From: Clostridium cibarium | Lineage (GTDB): Bacteria > Bacillota > Clostridia > Clostridiales > Clostridiaceae | Direction: 5' to 3' | DNA length: 64,000 nt | NCBI RefSeq assembly: GCF_014836335.1 | Contig: NZ_JACSRA010000010.1 | Span: 62,001-126,000 of the forward strand | Shown: positions 8,087 to 16,414 of the stretch, piece by piece | Layout of the letters: each line of letters opens with the position of its first letter | How positions within the stretch are numbered: position 1 is the first letter of the stretch | The notes under the pieces: generated by a model | The model's database searches: none | What the model saw: the letters and a program-made list of their open reading frames with translations, nothing else | What the model was told of the DNA's origin: nothing | Made by a program: the position numbers and the translations under genes

Positions 8087-9151
8087 ATGTATGTTAAATT
8101 AAGAAATATTAATAAAACCTATGGGGATTTTAAAGCCTCAAATAATGTTAGTTTCAATATAGAAGAGGGGAAATTAATAGGACTTCTAGGACCTAGTGGT
8201 AGTGGGAAAACAACTATTTTAAGAATGATTGCAGGCCTTGAAACGCCAGATTCAGGAGATATTATAATCGGAGGAACAAGGGTAAATGATATATCAGCAG
8301 GAAAAAGAGGAATAGGCTTTGTTTTTCAAAATTACGCTTTATTTAGACATATGACTATTTACGATAATATTGCTTTTGGGCTTGAAGTAAAAAAAACTAG
8401 TAAATTAGAAATAAAAAAGAGAGTAAATGAATTAATAGATTTAATTGGACTAAAAGGTTTGGAAAAGCGTTATCCTCATCAATTATCGGGGGGACAAAGA
8501 CAAAGAGTAGCATTTGCAAGGGCACTTGCACCGAGTCCGAAACTTTTGTTATTAGATGAACCCTTTGCTGCAATAGATGCAAAAGTTAGAAAGGAACTCA
8601 GGTCATGGCTTAGAGAAATGATAAGCAAGCTTGGAATTACTAGCATTTTTGTTACTCATGATCAAGATGAGGCTGTTGAAGTTGCAGATGAAATAATTGT
8701 AACTAATAGAGGAGTAATTGAACAAATGGGGACTCCAATTCAAATTTATAAAAATCCAAAGACACCATTTGTAACTCAATTTATTGGAGAATCTAACGTT
8801 ATAGAAGGGCATAGAAAATTGAAGGGATTTAGTGATGATAATTTAGGGGGGAAAGCTATAGTACGTCCTGAATTTATACAAATAGGCATAAGTAAGGAAG
8901 AGATGCCAGTTCCATCAGCAGCTGAGAAAGGGAGAGTGTATTCAATTTCATTTAGAGGAAATAATCTTAAGGTTCAAGTGAAAGTTGGAGATATACTGCT
9001 TACTGTATATAGAGGGCTAGAAGAAGAACATTTGAGTATTAATGATGAAGTATATGTTCTAATACACAGACTTTATATATTTAATGATAAAGAGTCTAGA
9101 ATGGCGGAAAATAGTTTAAAAAAGGTAGATCCAATGCCAATATATATTTAA
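8087..9151 (+). CDS. cysA: Sulfate ABC transporter ATP-binding protein
   Basis: A 354-residue ATPase that energises sulfate import. It has Walker A GPSGSGKTT, a Q-loop near VFQNYALF, the signature LSGGQRQR, Walker B LLLDEPFAA and the switch histidine in THD. A C-terminal TOBE-like domain follows from about residue 240. The ATG at 8087 is preferred to an in-frame GTG at 8060 because AAGGGGAGG lies just before it and it begins 2 bp after the cysW stop. Confidence 0.94.
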   Translation: MYVKLRNINKTYGDFKASNNVSFNIEEGKLIGLLGPSGSGKTTILRMIAGLETPDSGDIIIGGTRVNDISAGKRGIGFVFQNYALFRHMTIYDNIAFGLEVKKTSKLEIKKRVNELIDLIGLKGLEKRYPHQLSGGQRQRVAFARALAPSPKLLLLDEPFAAIDAKVRKELRSWLREMISKLGITSIFVTHDQDEAVEVADEIIVTNRGVIEQMGTPIQIYKNPKTPFVTQFIGESNVIEGHRKLKGFSDDNLGGKAIVRPEFIQIGISKEEMPVPSAAEKGRVYSISFRGNNLKVQVKVGDILLTVYRGLEEEHLSINDEVYVLIHRLYIFNDKESRMAENSLKKVDPMPIYI

Positions 9152-9171
9152 TTTTTAGGATAGGTGATTTT

Positions 9172-10848
9172 ATGGAAATTAGAAAGCTTTCAACTGATAT
9201 TCTAATTATCGGTGGAGGAACAGCTGGATGCTATGCAGCTCTAACCATAGCAAAAGAATCAGATAGAAAAGTTTTAATTTTAGAAAAAGCAAATATAAAA
9301 AGAAGTGGATGTCTAGCAGCAGGTGTAAATGCTTTAAATGCATATATTGTAAAGGGACAAAAACCAGAAGATTATGTTAATTACGCCAAAAGAGATGCAG
9401 AAGGCATAGTAAGAGAAGATTTATTGATTACTATGGCAAGAAGACTTAATTATGTTACTAAGGAATTAGAGGGTTTAGGATTAGTAATATTAAAGGATGA
9501 AAATGGTGAATATGTGGCAAGGGGTAATAGAAATATAAAAATAAATGGTGAAAACATTAAGCCTATACTTGCAAATGCAGTTTCAGAATTTAAAAATGTT
9601 GAAGTATTAAATAAAGTAAATGTTATAGATTATTTAGTAAAAGATAATAAGATTTATGGAGTATATGGGATTTCTGTTGATGAAGAAGTATTTTATGTAG
9701 TTGAGGCTAAATCTGTTATATGTGCTACTGGTGGTGCATCAGGTTTATACAAACCCAATAATCCAGGTTTTTCACAACATAAAATGTGGTACAGTCCATT
9801 TAATACTGGTGGTGGATTTGCAATGGGTATAAGAGCAGGTGCAGAAATGACTACATTTGAAATGAGATTTATAGCACTAAGATGTAAAGATACAATTGCA
9901 CCAACTGGAACTATAGCCCAAGGAGTTATGGCCCCTCAGATTAATTCTAAAGGCGAAGATTATGGCAAAGTATATGGTAATACTACATCAGAAAGAGTAT
10001 ATGGTACTGTAAAGGAAAATCTTGAAGGCAGGGGACCATGTTATTTAAAAACAGAAGGGATAAGTAAAGAAGCGGAACAAGATTTGTTAAAGGCATATCT
10101 TAATATGGCTCCAAGTCAAACTTTAGGATGGATTGAAAGTGGAAATGGTCCAAGTATAGCAAATGTTGAAATAGAAGGTACAGAGCCTTATGTAGTAGGT
10201 GGACATACTGCTAGTGGATATTGGGTAGATACTAATAGAGCTACAACAGTTAAAGGATTATATGCTGTTGGAGATGTTGCTGGAGGATGTCCTCAAAAAT
10301 ATGTTACTGGCGCTTTAGTTGAAGGGGAGATAGCAGGTATAGCTGCACTAAATTACATAGATAATGTAGAGCTAACATTTATTGATGAAAAAGAAATAAA
10401 TGAAGTGTTTAATAAGGTTAAAAAACATTTAAGTGGAGATAAAGGGCTTTATGAAATTGATAACTTGGAAGAAGGTATGCAAACAGTGATGGACAAATAT
10501 GCAGGGGGAATAAGTAGCAGTTATCAATTTAATGAAAAGCAATTGGAATTAGCAAAAATAAAAATAGATAACATCATAAAACTTGCAGAAGATCTAAAGG
10601 CAAAAGATATGGATGATTTGCTTCATATATTTGAATTGAAGGAAAGATTGGTTGTTTGCAAAGTGCTAATAGAACATTTAAAAGCTAGAAAGGAAACTAG
10701 ATGGCATAGTTTTTGTGAGAATTTAGATTATCCAAATAAGGATGATAAGTATTTAAAATATGTTAACTCTGTGATGAAAGATGGGAGAGTAAATATAGTA
10801 TTTAGAGATTTAATTGATGGAGGTGAAATCTATGAGCATAGCAATTAA
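9172..10848 (+). CDS. aprA: Adenylylsulfate reductase alpha subunit-like flavoprotein
   Basis: A 558-residue FAD protein of the fumarate reductase/AprA family, with the dinucleotide fold ILIIGGGTAGCYAAL at the N-terminus and the FAD-contact segment GLYAVGDVAGG near residue 365. The partner ferredoxin gene overlaps its 3' end and cysD/cysN follow, so it probably reduces APS to sulfite and AMP. It is shorter than the dissimilatory AprA of sulfate reducers (about 610-670 residues). Its place in an assimilation operon without cysC or cysH argues for an assimilatory role. An L-aspartate oxidase-like activity is unlikely given the context. Confidence 0.87.
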   Translation: MEIRKLSTDILIIGGGTAGCYAALTIAKESDRKVLILEKANIKRSGCLAAGVNALNAYIVKGQKPEDYVNYAKRDAEGIVREDLLITMARRLNYVTKELEGLGLVILKDENGEYVARGNRNIKINGENIKPILANAVSEFKNVEVLNKVNVIDYLVKDNKIYGVYGISVDEEVFYVVEAKSVICATGGASGLYKPNNPGFSQHKMWYSPFNTGGGFAMGIRAGAEMTTFEMRFIALRCKDTIAPTGTIAQGVMAPQINSKGEDYGKVYGNTTSERVYGTVKENLEGRGPCYLKTEGISKEAEQDLLKAYLNMAPSQTLGWIESGNGPSIANVEIEGTEPYVVGGHTASGYWVDTNRATTVKGLYAVGDVAGGCPQKYVTGALVEGEIAGIAALNYIDNVELTFIDEKEINEVFNKVKKHLSGDKGLYEIDNLEEGMQTVMDKYAGGISSSYQFNEKQLELAKIKIDNIIKLAEDLKAKDMDDLLHIFELKERLVVCKVLIEHLKARKETRWHSFCENLDYPNKDDKYLKYVNSVMKDGRVNIVFRDLIDGGEIYEHSN

Positions 10849-11143
10849 TAAGGGCTTATGTGTAGGTTGTGGTAAATGCCAGAAGGTTTGTCCTGGCAAC
10901 TTAATTAAGAGTGATGAAAAGAAAAAAGCTTATATTAAATTTCCTAAAAGTTGTTGGGGATGTGCATCTTGTGTGAAAGAATGCAAAGTAGATGCTATAA
11001 AATTCTATCTAGGTGCAGATATGGGAGGCTTAGGAAGTACGTTGTCCATTAAGGGAGAAGGAGATATAACTCACTGGATTATTAAAAAAGACAAAGAAGA
11101 AATAGTAATTGATGTTAATAAGAAGAATGCAAATGCATATTAA
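10832..11143 (+). CDS. aprB: Adenylylsulfate reductase beta subunit-like ferredoxin
   Basis: A 103-residue protein with two 4Fe-4S motifs, CVGCGKCQKVC (from Cys10) and CWGCASCVKEC, both C-x2-C-x2-C-x3-C. It would pass electrons to the AprA-like flavoprotein. The ATG at 10832 follows GGAGGTGA at good spacing and overlaps the aprA stop by 17 bp. Dissimilatory AprB is nearer 150 residues and carries a C-terminal tail that wraps AprA; here only about 40 residues follow the second cluster. Confidence 0.87.
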   Translation: MSIAINKGLCVGCGKCQKVCPGNLIKSDEKKKAYIKFPKSCWGCASCVKECKVDAIKFYLGADMGGLGSTLSIKGEGDITHWIIKKDKEEIVIDVNKKNANAY

Positions 11144-11155
11144 GGGGGAGATAAA

Positions 11156-11956
11156 ATGGATCATTTAGACAGACTTGAGGCAGAAAGTATTTTTATTTTA
11201 AGAGAGGCTTATAAGAAGTTGGGAAAACTTGGAATGTTGTGGTCGATAGGAAAAGATTCAACAGTATTATTGTGGCTTGCTAAAAAGGCTTTTTATGGAC
11301 ATTGTCCATTTCCTTTTATCCATGTAGATACAACTTTTAAAATTCCAGCAATGATTGAGTATAGAGATAGAGTTGCGAAAGAGCTAAACTTAGATTTAAT
11401 AGTTCATACAAATAAGGAAGCTATCGAAGCAGGTATGGGACCTGAAAAAGGAAGACTGCAATGTTGTAAGGCTTTAAAAACAGAAGGACTTCAACAAGTG
11501 GTTAGAGATTATGGATTTGAAGGACTTATAGTTGGTGTTAGACGTGATGAAGAAGGTTCTCGTTCTAAGGAAAGGGTATTTAGTGAAAGAAATAAAGATT
11601 ATGAGTGGGATTATTCAAATCAACCACCAGAACTATGGAATCAATTCAAGACTGATTTTCCAAAAGGAAATCATATTAGGGTACATCCTTTATTACAATG
11701 GAATGAGCTTGACATTTGGGAATATATAAAGAGAGAAAACATTCCAATAATTGATTTATATTTTGCAAAGAATGGCGAACGTTATAGAAGTTTGGGGTGT
11801 GCACCATGTACGGGAAGAATTAAATCTAATGCATCTACTTTAGATGAAATAATAGAAGAATTAAAAACAACTACAACTGGAGAACGTGCTGGAAGAGCTC
11901 AGGACCAAGAAGATTCTTATGCGATGCAAAAATTAAGAAAAGATGGCTATATGTAA
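11156..11956 (+). CDS. cysD: Sulfate adenylyltransferase subunit 2 (ATP sulfurylase small subunit)
   Basis: A 266-residue PP-loop (N-type ATP pyrophosphatase) protein. The loop is SIGKDS, a variant of SGGKDS, near residue 31. The conserved [30 protein letters not shown] and [11 protein letters not shown] segments identify CysD rather than PAPS reductase. With CysN it makes APS and pyrophosphate from sulfate and ATP, driven by GTP hydrolysis. It lies 12 bp after aprB and 16 bp before cysN in the sulfate operon. Confidence 0.95.
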   Translation: MDHLDRLEAESIFILREAYKKLGKLGMLWSIGKDSTVLLWLAKKAFYGHCPFPFIHVDTTFKIPAMIEYRDRVAKELNLDLIVHTNKEAIEAGMGPEKGRLQCCKALKTEGLQQVVRDYGFEGLIVGVRRDEEGSRSKERVFSERNKDYEWDYSNQPPELWNQFKTDFPKGNHIRVHPLLQWNELDIWEYIKRENIPIIDLYFAKNGERYRSLGCAPCTGRIKSNASTLDEIIEELKTTTTGERAGRAQDQEDSYAMQKLRKDGYM

Positions 11957-11972
11957 TTAAGGGGGCAAAATC

Positions 11973-13667
11973 ATGATAAATAATAGAGAGACACTAAATA
12001 TAGTGGTAGTTGGACACGTTGACCATGGTAAATCTACAGTAATAGGAAAATTACTTTATGATACTCATTCTTTACCAGAAGGAGCGATAGATAAAGTTAA
12101 AAGAATAGCAAAAGAAACGGGAAAACCTTTTGAATATGCTTATCTTCTAGATGCATTTGAAGAAGAACAAAAACAAGGTATAACTATAGATACAACTCAA
12201 ATTCAATTTGCAACTGAAAAGAGAGATTATGTGATTATAGATGCTCCAGGGCATAAGGAATTTTTAAAAAACATGATATCAGGAGCAGCTGATGCTGAAG
12301 CAGCACTTTTAATAGTGGATGCTAAGCAAGGTGTTCAAGAACAATCTAAGAGACATGCATACATTCTTTCGTTACTTGGAATAAAGAAAGTTTATGTTAT
12401 TGTAAATAAAATGGATTTGGTAGATTATTCTGAAGAAGTGTTTGAAAATGTAAAGAAAGATATGTCAGTATTTTTAGGTGATTTAAATGTTTATCCATTA
12501 AACTATATACCAATTTCAGCTTTCTATGGAGAAAATATTTTAGCATCTTCAGATAAAATGATTTGGTATAAAGGAAACTCGGTCATTGAATCAATTGATC
12601 TGATAGAAAAGGAAAAAGGAATAGAAGAAAAAACCTTAAGATTTCCAATTCAAGATGTTTATAAATTTGATGAAAGAAGAATTATAGCAGGAAGAATAGA
12701 AAGTGGTAAACTTAGTGTTAATGATGAAATAACTATCTATCCTGAAGGTAAGAAGACTAGAGTAAAGACAATAGAGCACTGGGCTATAAAGGATAAAAAG
12801 GATACAGCTTATGCTGGTGAATCTATTGGTATTACAGTAACTGATGAATTCTTCAATAAAAGAGGAGAGGTTATATCTTTTGAAAAAGAAGCACCAGAGG
12901 TTTCAAATAGTTTTAGAGCTAATATTTTCTGGATGGGGAAAAAGGATTTAGTTACAGGTAAAAAATATAAGATCAAGCTAACTACTCAAGAAGTAGAAGG
13001 TGAAATAGAAAGTATAGTTAGAGTTATTGATGCATCAAGTTTAGATAGTAATAAAGGAAATACCAAAATAGTTTTAAATGATGTTGCTGAAGTAATTGTT
13101 AAAGTTAATGAGAATGTAGCTTTTGATAAGTTTAGCGATAGTAGTGCAACAGGTAGATTTGTTATAGTAGATGGATATGACGTTGCTGGAGGAGGTATAA
13201 TAACTGAAAATGAAGGAGCTAAAGGTGAAGTTATAGTTAATGGTTTTGAGTTCAACGGGATAACTGCTAGAGGAGATGTTTTTGAAGAATACTATTATGA
13301 AGATAAGAATTACTCTCTAAAGAAGGAATTAAAGAACAAAAATATCTATACAATAGGAGATGTATTACCGTTAAGTGGTGATAGTTATGAATATCCGTCA
13401 GATTTGGATATTTTAGTGTTTAGAGATGAGGTAACAATAAAGGTTAGAGCCGGTAAAGTATATTCAGTGGGTAATTTTGAGGATTATAAATATGAAGGAT
13501 ATCCGGTGGTGAATGGAAGAGGCTTTGCAATAAAAATATCATCTAAAAATGACATTAAGGAAATAGTTGAAGGCTATAACAAAGTAATGGATAGTAAGGA
13601 TGATTTGTCTAAATTTTTAAGTGGATGGCTAGAAATAGAGAAGTATAGGAACTTAGCATTTAGATAA
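11973..13667 (+). CDS. cysN: Sulfate adenylyltransferase subunit 1 (GTPase) with extra C-terminal domain
   Basis: A translation-factor-like GTPase of 564 residues. G1 is GHVDHGKST (about residues 13-21), G3 is DAPGH and G4 is NKMD, followed by two EF-Tu-like beta-barrel domains to about residue 435. It activates CysD for APS synthesis. The last ~130 residues (from about [16 protein letters not shown]) lie beyond the usual CysN end and show no P-loop, so this is not a CysNC fusion with APS kinase. I do not recognise the extension. Last gene of the operon; a terminator follows. Confidence 0.92.
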   Translation: MINNRETLNIVVVGHVDHGKSTVIGKLLYDTHSLPEGAIDKVKRIAKETGKPFEYAYLLDAFEEEQKQGITIDTTQIQFATEKRDYVIIDAPGHKEFLKNMISGAADAEAALLIVDAKQGVQEQSKRHAYILSLLGIKKVYVIVNKMDLVDYSEEVFENVKKDMSVFLGDLNVYPLNYIPISAFYGENILASSDKMIWYKGNSVIESIDLIEKEKGIEEKTLRFPIQDVYKFDERRIIAGRIESGKLSVNDEITIYPEGKKTRVKTIEHWAIKDKKDTAYAGESIGITVTDEFFNKRGEVISFEKEAPEVSNSFRANIFWMGKKDLVTGKKYKIKLTTQEVEGEIESIVRVIDASSLDSNKGNTKIVLNDVAEVIVKVNENVAFDKFSDSSATGRFVIVDGYDVAGGGIITENEGAKGEVIVNGFEFNGITARGDVFEEYYYEDKNYSLKKELKNKNIYTIGDVLPLSGDSYEYPSDLDILVFRDEVTIKVRAGKVYSVGNFEDYKYEGYPVVNGRGFAIKISSKNDIKEIVEGYNKVMDSKDDLSKFLSGWLEIEKYRNLAFR

Positions 13668-13680
13668 TTAAAATAATTAG

Positions 13681-13716
13681 AGGCGACATATTCTGAAAGG
13701 ATAGTCGCCTTTAATT
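13681..13716. terminator. Bidirectional terminator between cysN and the EamA gene
   Basis: AGGCGAC (13681-13687) pairs with GTCGCCT (13704-13710); T-rich DNA follows on the + strand and, read on the - strand, after the other arm. It separates convergent units. Confidence 0.75.
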
Positions 13717-14128
13717 ATAGTATCATAACAAAAGTTCCAGCTGTAATTAATATACCACCAATTATGGTTTTTAGTGTAATAGTTTCCTTTAAAATAATAA
13801 ATGCTAGTATCATGCTTATCACTACACTGAATTTATCTATAGGAACAACTTTTGAAGCATTGCCAAGCTGAAGGGCTTTATAATAGAAAAGCCATGAAAG
13901 ACCAGTAGCTATACCAGAAAGAATCAAGAAAGTCCAACTTTTTGTAGATATGCTTGATACCTGATTTTGTGTGCCGGTAATAAAGACTAATCCCCAAGCC
14001 ATAACAAGTACAACAATAGTTCGAATAGCAGTAGCTAGATTTGAATTTATATTTTCGATTCCTATTTTAGCCAATATAGAAGTAAGTGCTGCAAAAAATG
14101 CAGATAAAAGTGCGAAAATAAACCACAT
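13715..14128 (-). CDS. Half-size EamA/DMT family transporter
   Basis: A 137-residue membrane protein with about five hydrophobic helices, equal to one EamA domain (full drug/metabolite transporters carry two). IILKETITLKTIIGGILITAGTF is the typical C-terminal EamA signature. It probably works as a dimer; substrate unknown. Start at the ATG complementary to 14126-14128, preceded by GGAGGAAC. A second in-frame ATG at 14164 has its own AGGAGG at good spacing and would add 12 residues (MKKLLNLKGGTN), so two translation starts are possible. Confidence 0.8.
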   Translation of the reverse strand: MWFIFALLSAFFAALTSILAKIGIENINSNLATAIRTIVVLVMAWGLVFITGTQNQVSSISTKSWTFLILSGIATGLSWLFYYKALQLGNASKVVPIDKFSVVISMILAFIILKETITLKTIIGGILITAGTFVMIL

Positions 14129-14245
14129 ATTTGTTCCTCCTTTTAAGTTAAGTAATTTTTTCATAGTAATAACCTCCTACTAAGATAGTACTAAATTAAT
14201 TATATAACAAAATCGAAGGGATTAATGAACTAGGAGATAAAGAAA

Positions 14246-14596
14246 TTAAATTAAAAATATATAATAAAGTATCCATAACAAATGGGAAATGTTTATAAAT
14301 ATATAAATTAATAATATAGATAAGATAATAATATTAGATTTTTTAAGTTCAGAATTTGTGGCTTTTTGTATTCTAAAATTAAGTATTATTAGGAGAAAAG
14401 CAGGTATTGTTAGTTTAACAAATATAGATAAGAGTTCATCACTTATAATTGGTCTCATAAATAGATTAGCTTCTAAGAAATACCCTGTTTTGTATAGAAT
14501 TAAAGTGAAAAATATATCTGTTACATTAAAAATATATAGAATAATAAATTTTATTTTTATATTGTTCAGATTAAAACCTGTGATAAAGGACTTCAT
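14246..14596 (-). CDS. DUF5658-like small membrane protein
   Basis: A 116-residue hydrophobic protein with about four membrane segments. Its N-terminal part (NVTDIFFTLILYKTGYFLEAN, then LFMRP) resembles DUF5658 proteins, which share a D-x-x-x-T helix and an E-A-N segment. GAGGTGG sits 4 nt before the ATG. It stands alone between an EamA gene on the same strand and a HAD gene on the other. No function is known. Confidence 0.65.
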   Translation of the reverse strand: MKSFITGFNLNNIKIKFIILYIFNVTDIFFTLILYKTGYFLEANLFMRPIISDELLSIFVKLTIPAFLLIILNFRIQKATNSELKKSNIIILSILLIYIFINISHLLWILYYIFLI

Positions 14597-14774
14597 TAAA
14601 CCACCTCATTATAAGTATAGGCAGTTTATAATTTTTATATTCATTTATAATATTGTTGAAAATTATAATCTTTTAATAGCAAAAAACTTTACCTATTAAT
14701 TAATATAAGCTATATTTTATAGTGAAAGTATTAAACGTAGCAACAAATGTTGAAGACAGAAAGAGGTTTTAGAA

Positions 14775-15410
14775 ATGATTAAAGCAGTTTTATTTGATTT
14801 AGATGGAACATTACTTGATACTAATGATTTAATTTATGATTCGTTTTGTAGAGCATTTAAGGAAGTTTTAGATATAGAGTTACCTAAAGAAGAAATTACA
14901 TTACTTTATGGGAAACCTTTAAAAACTAGTCTTATTAAATATACAGATAATGAAGATTTATTAGAGAATCTGATAAATTCATATAGAAATTACAATAAAG
15001 TTTACCATGATAATATGTGTAGGCCTTTTGAGGGGGTAAAAGAATTATTACTTGCTTTAAAAGAGAGAGCGATAAAAATTGGTATAGTTACTTCTAAGAG
15101 AAAGGAATTAGCAAAAAGAGGACTAGAGTTGGGTGAATTGATAGGGTATATGGATGTGATAATTTCTCCAGAAGATACTATTAAACATAAGCCAGAAGGG
15201 GATCCTGCTTTAAAAGCTTGTGAAATGTTAGGTGTTTTGCCTAAAGAAGCTATAATGGTAGGTGATAGTCCATATGATATTCTGTGTGGTAAGAATGCAG
15301 GATGTCTTACATGTGGTGTAGAATATACAGCTTTACAATTAAGCGAATTAATAAAAATTAAGCCAAGCTATCTAATTAAGAAACCATTAGATTTATTAGA
15401 ATTGATTTAG
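14775..15410 (+). CDS. HAD family phosphatase, PpaX/phosphoglycolate phosphatase-like
   Basis: A 211-residue HAD hydrolase with motif I DLDGTLLDT (nucleophile Asp9, acid Asp11), an alpha-helical C1 cap from about residue 15 to 80, motif II VTSKR, motif III lysine in IKHKPEGDP and motif IV VGDSPYDI. The layout fits PpaX/Gph-type phosphatases acting on pyrophosphate or small phosphate esters. It is 8 bp from the next gene and likely co-transcribed with it. Substrate is not predicted. Confidence 0.88.
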   Translation: MIKAVLFDLDGTLLDTNDLIYDSFCRAFKEVLDIELPKEEITLLYGKPLKTSLIKYTDNEDLLENLINSYRNYNKVYHDNMCRPFEGVKELLLALKERAIKIGIVTSKRKELAKRGLELGELIGYMDVIISPEDTIKHKPEGDPALKACEMLGVLPKEAIMVGDSPYDILCGKNAGCLTCGVEYTALQLSELIKIKPSYLIKKPLDLLELI

Positions 15411-15418
15411 GAGGAAAT

Positions 15419-15772
15419 ATGAATATACAGATTTTTGGAACAAAAAAATGCTTTGATACAAAAAAAGCTGAAAGATTCTTTAAAGAGAGAAGGATAAAAT
15501 ATCAATTAATTGATATGAAAGAAAAAGGTATGAGTAAAGGAGAGTTAAATTCAGTAAAAATTGCTGTTGGAATTAATGAACTAATAAATGTTAAATCAAA
15601 AAATTATCTGAAATCCAATATAAGTAATGTGAGAAGTTCTGATGTGAAGGAAGAAATACTTTTTAAAGATCAAAGTTTAATAGCTACACCTGTAGTTAGA
15701 AATGGAAGAATGGCAACTTTAGGATTTAAACCTGAAGTTTGGGATGAATGGATTGCATCTTCAAATAAATAG
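15419..15772 (+). CDS. ArsC/Spx family thioredoxin-fold protein
   Basis: A 117-residue protein of the arsenate reductase/Spx/YusI family. The N-terminal FGTKKCFDTKKAERFF has one cysteine (Cys12), with Thr where redox-active Spx has the second Cys of CXXC. The late segment IATPVVRNGRMATLGF corresponds to the family's cis-Pro region, with Ala-Thr in place of the usual Lys-Arg before Pro. The active site therefore differs from classical ArsC, and arsenate reduction should not be assumed. It shares an operon with the HAD gene. Confidence 0.78.
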   Translation: MNIQIFGTKKCFDTKKAERFFKERRIKYQLIDMKEKGMSKGELNSVKIAVGINELINVKSKNYLKSNISNVRSSDVKEEILFKDQSLIATPVVRNGRMATLGFKPEVWDEWIASSNK

Positions 15773-15778
15773 TTAAAA

Positions 15779-15815
15779 TAAAAAAAGTCAGAATTATTTT
15801 TTCTGACTTTTTTTG
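15779..15815. terminator. Symmetric bidirectional terminator
   Basis: AAAAAAAGTCAGAA (15780-15793) pairs with TTCTGACTTTTTTT (15801-15814), giving U-tracts on both strands. It serves the ArsC-like gene on + and the flavin reductase gene on -, whose stop codon lies in the loop. Confidence 0.88.
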
Positions 15816-16390
15816 TTAGGTTTATTTTTCTTCCTAATTGAGTACCCAAAAGATCCTAATGGTTTCGGATTAAGTCCGAAATATTCTCCATGACTATAAC
15901 AAATTAAATTAGCTTTATCAAAGCATATTTTGCCGTTATTATCAATAAGATTTTCGTTTACTTTAACATTAGTTATATCCAGTAGGAACATATGGTGAGT
16001 ACCTAAAGGTGTTATGGATTTAACCTTACATTCTAAGGAAACTGGTGATATTGCTAGGGAAGGAGTAGAAATACTTACTCCAGAATCAAGTTCAAGGTCA
16101 AAATGTTTTATTTTATCTTCCTTTTTACCTGTTTTCACTCCACAATAGTCAACAATCTTTACCATATCCCGAGTTGTAAGATTAATAACACATTCCATAC
16201 TTTCTTTTATATAATCATAAGATAATCTTTCAGGTCTAATTCCTACAGCCATTACTGGTGGTTTAGTACAAACAGTACTTACCCAACCTATAGTGAATAC
16301 ATTAATTTTACCATCACTATTTTTTGTTGTAACCAAAACAACAGGAGTAGGATTTAGCATTACACTACCTTTAAAATTAACTTTATTCAT
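15794..16390 (-). CDS. Flavin reductase-like FMN-binding protein
   Basis: A 198-residue split-barrel flavoprotein of the flavin reductase-like family (conserved LNPTPVVLVTT, WVSTVCTKPPVMAVGI and GTHHMFLLDI segments). Clostridial members of this group are usually annotated as flavoredoxin or flavin reductase; the electron partner is not evident. The last residues (NKPNKKSQKK) are encoded by the terminator hairpin, so the lysine-rich tail may be a by-product of the terminator. It lies 24 bp after dacF on the same strand. Confidence 0.82.
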   Translation of the reverse strand: MNKVNFKGSVMLNPTPVVLVTTKNSDGKINVFTIGWVSTVCTKPPVMAVGIRPERLSYDYIKESMECVINLTTRDMVKIVDYCGVKTGKKEDKIKHFDLELDSGVSISTPSLAISPVSLECKVKSITPLGTHHMFLLDITNVKVNENLIDNNGKICFDKANLICYSHGEYFGLNPKPLGSFGYSIRKKNKPNKKSQKK

Positions 16391-16414
16391 GAGAACCTCT
16401 TTCTATCTTGTGCA

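Noticed and set aside
13270-13667. APS kinase fusion at the CysN C-terminus
   Set aside because: The extension has no Walker A GxxGxGKS/T sequence or other kinase motif and is too short for CysC (about 180-200 residues).
14358-14699. A 113-codon plus-strand reading frame
   Set aside because: It is antisense to the DUF5658-like gene, has no SD and shows no recognisable protein features.
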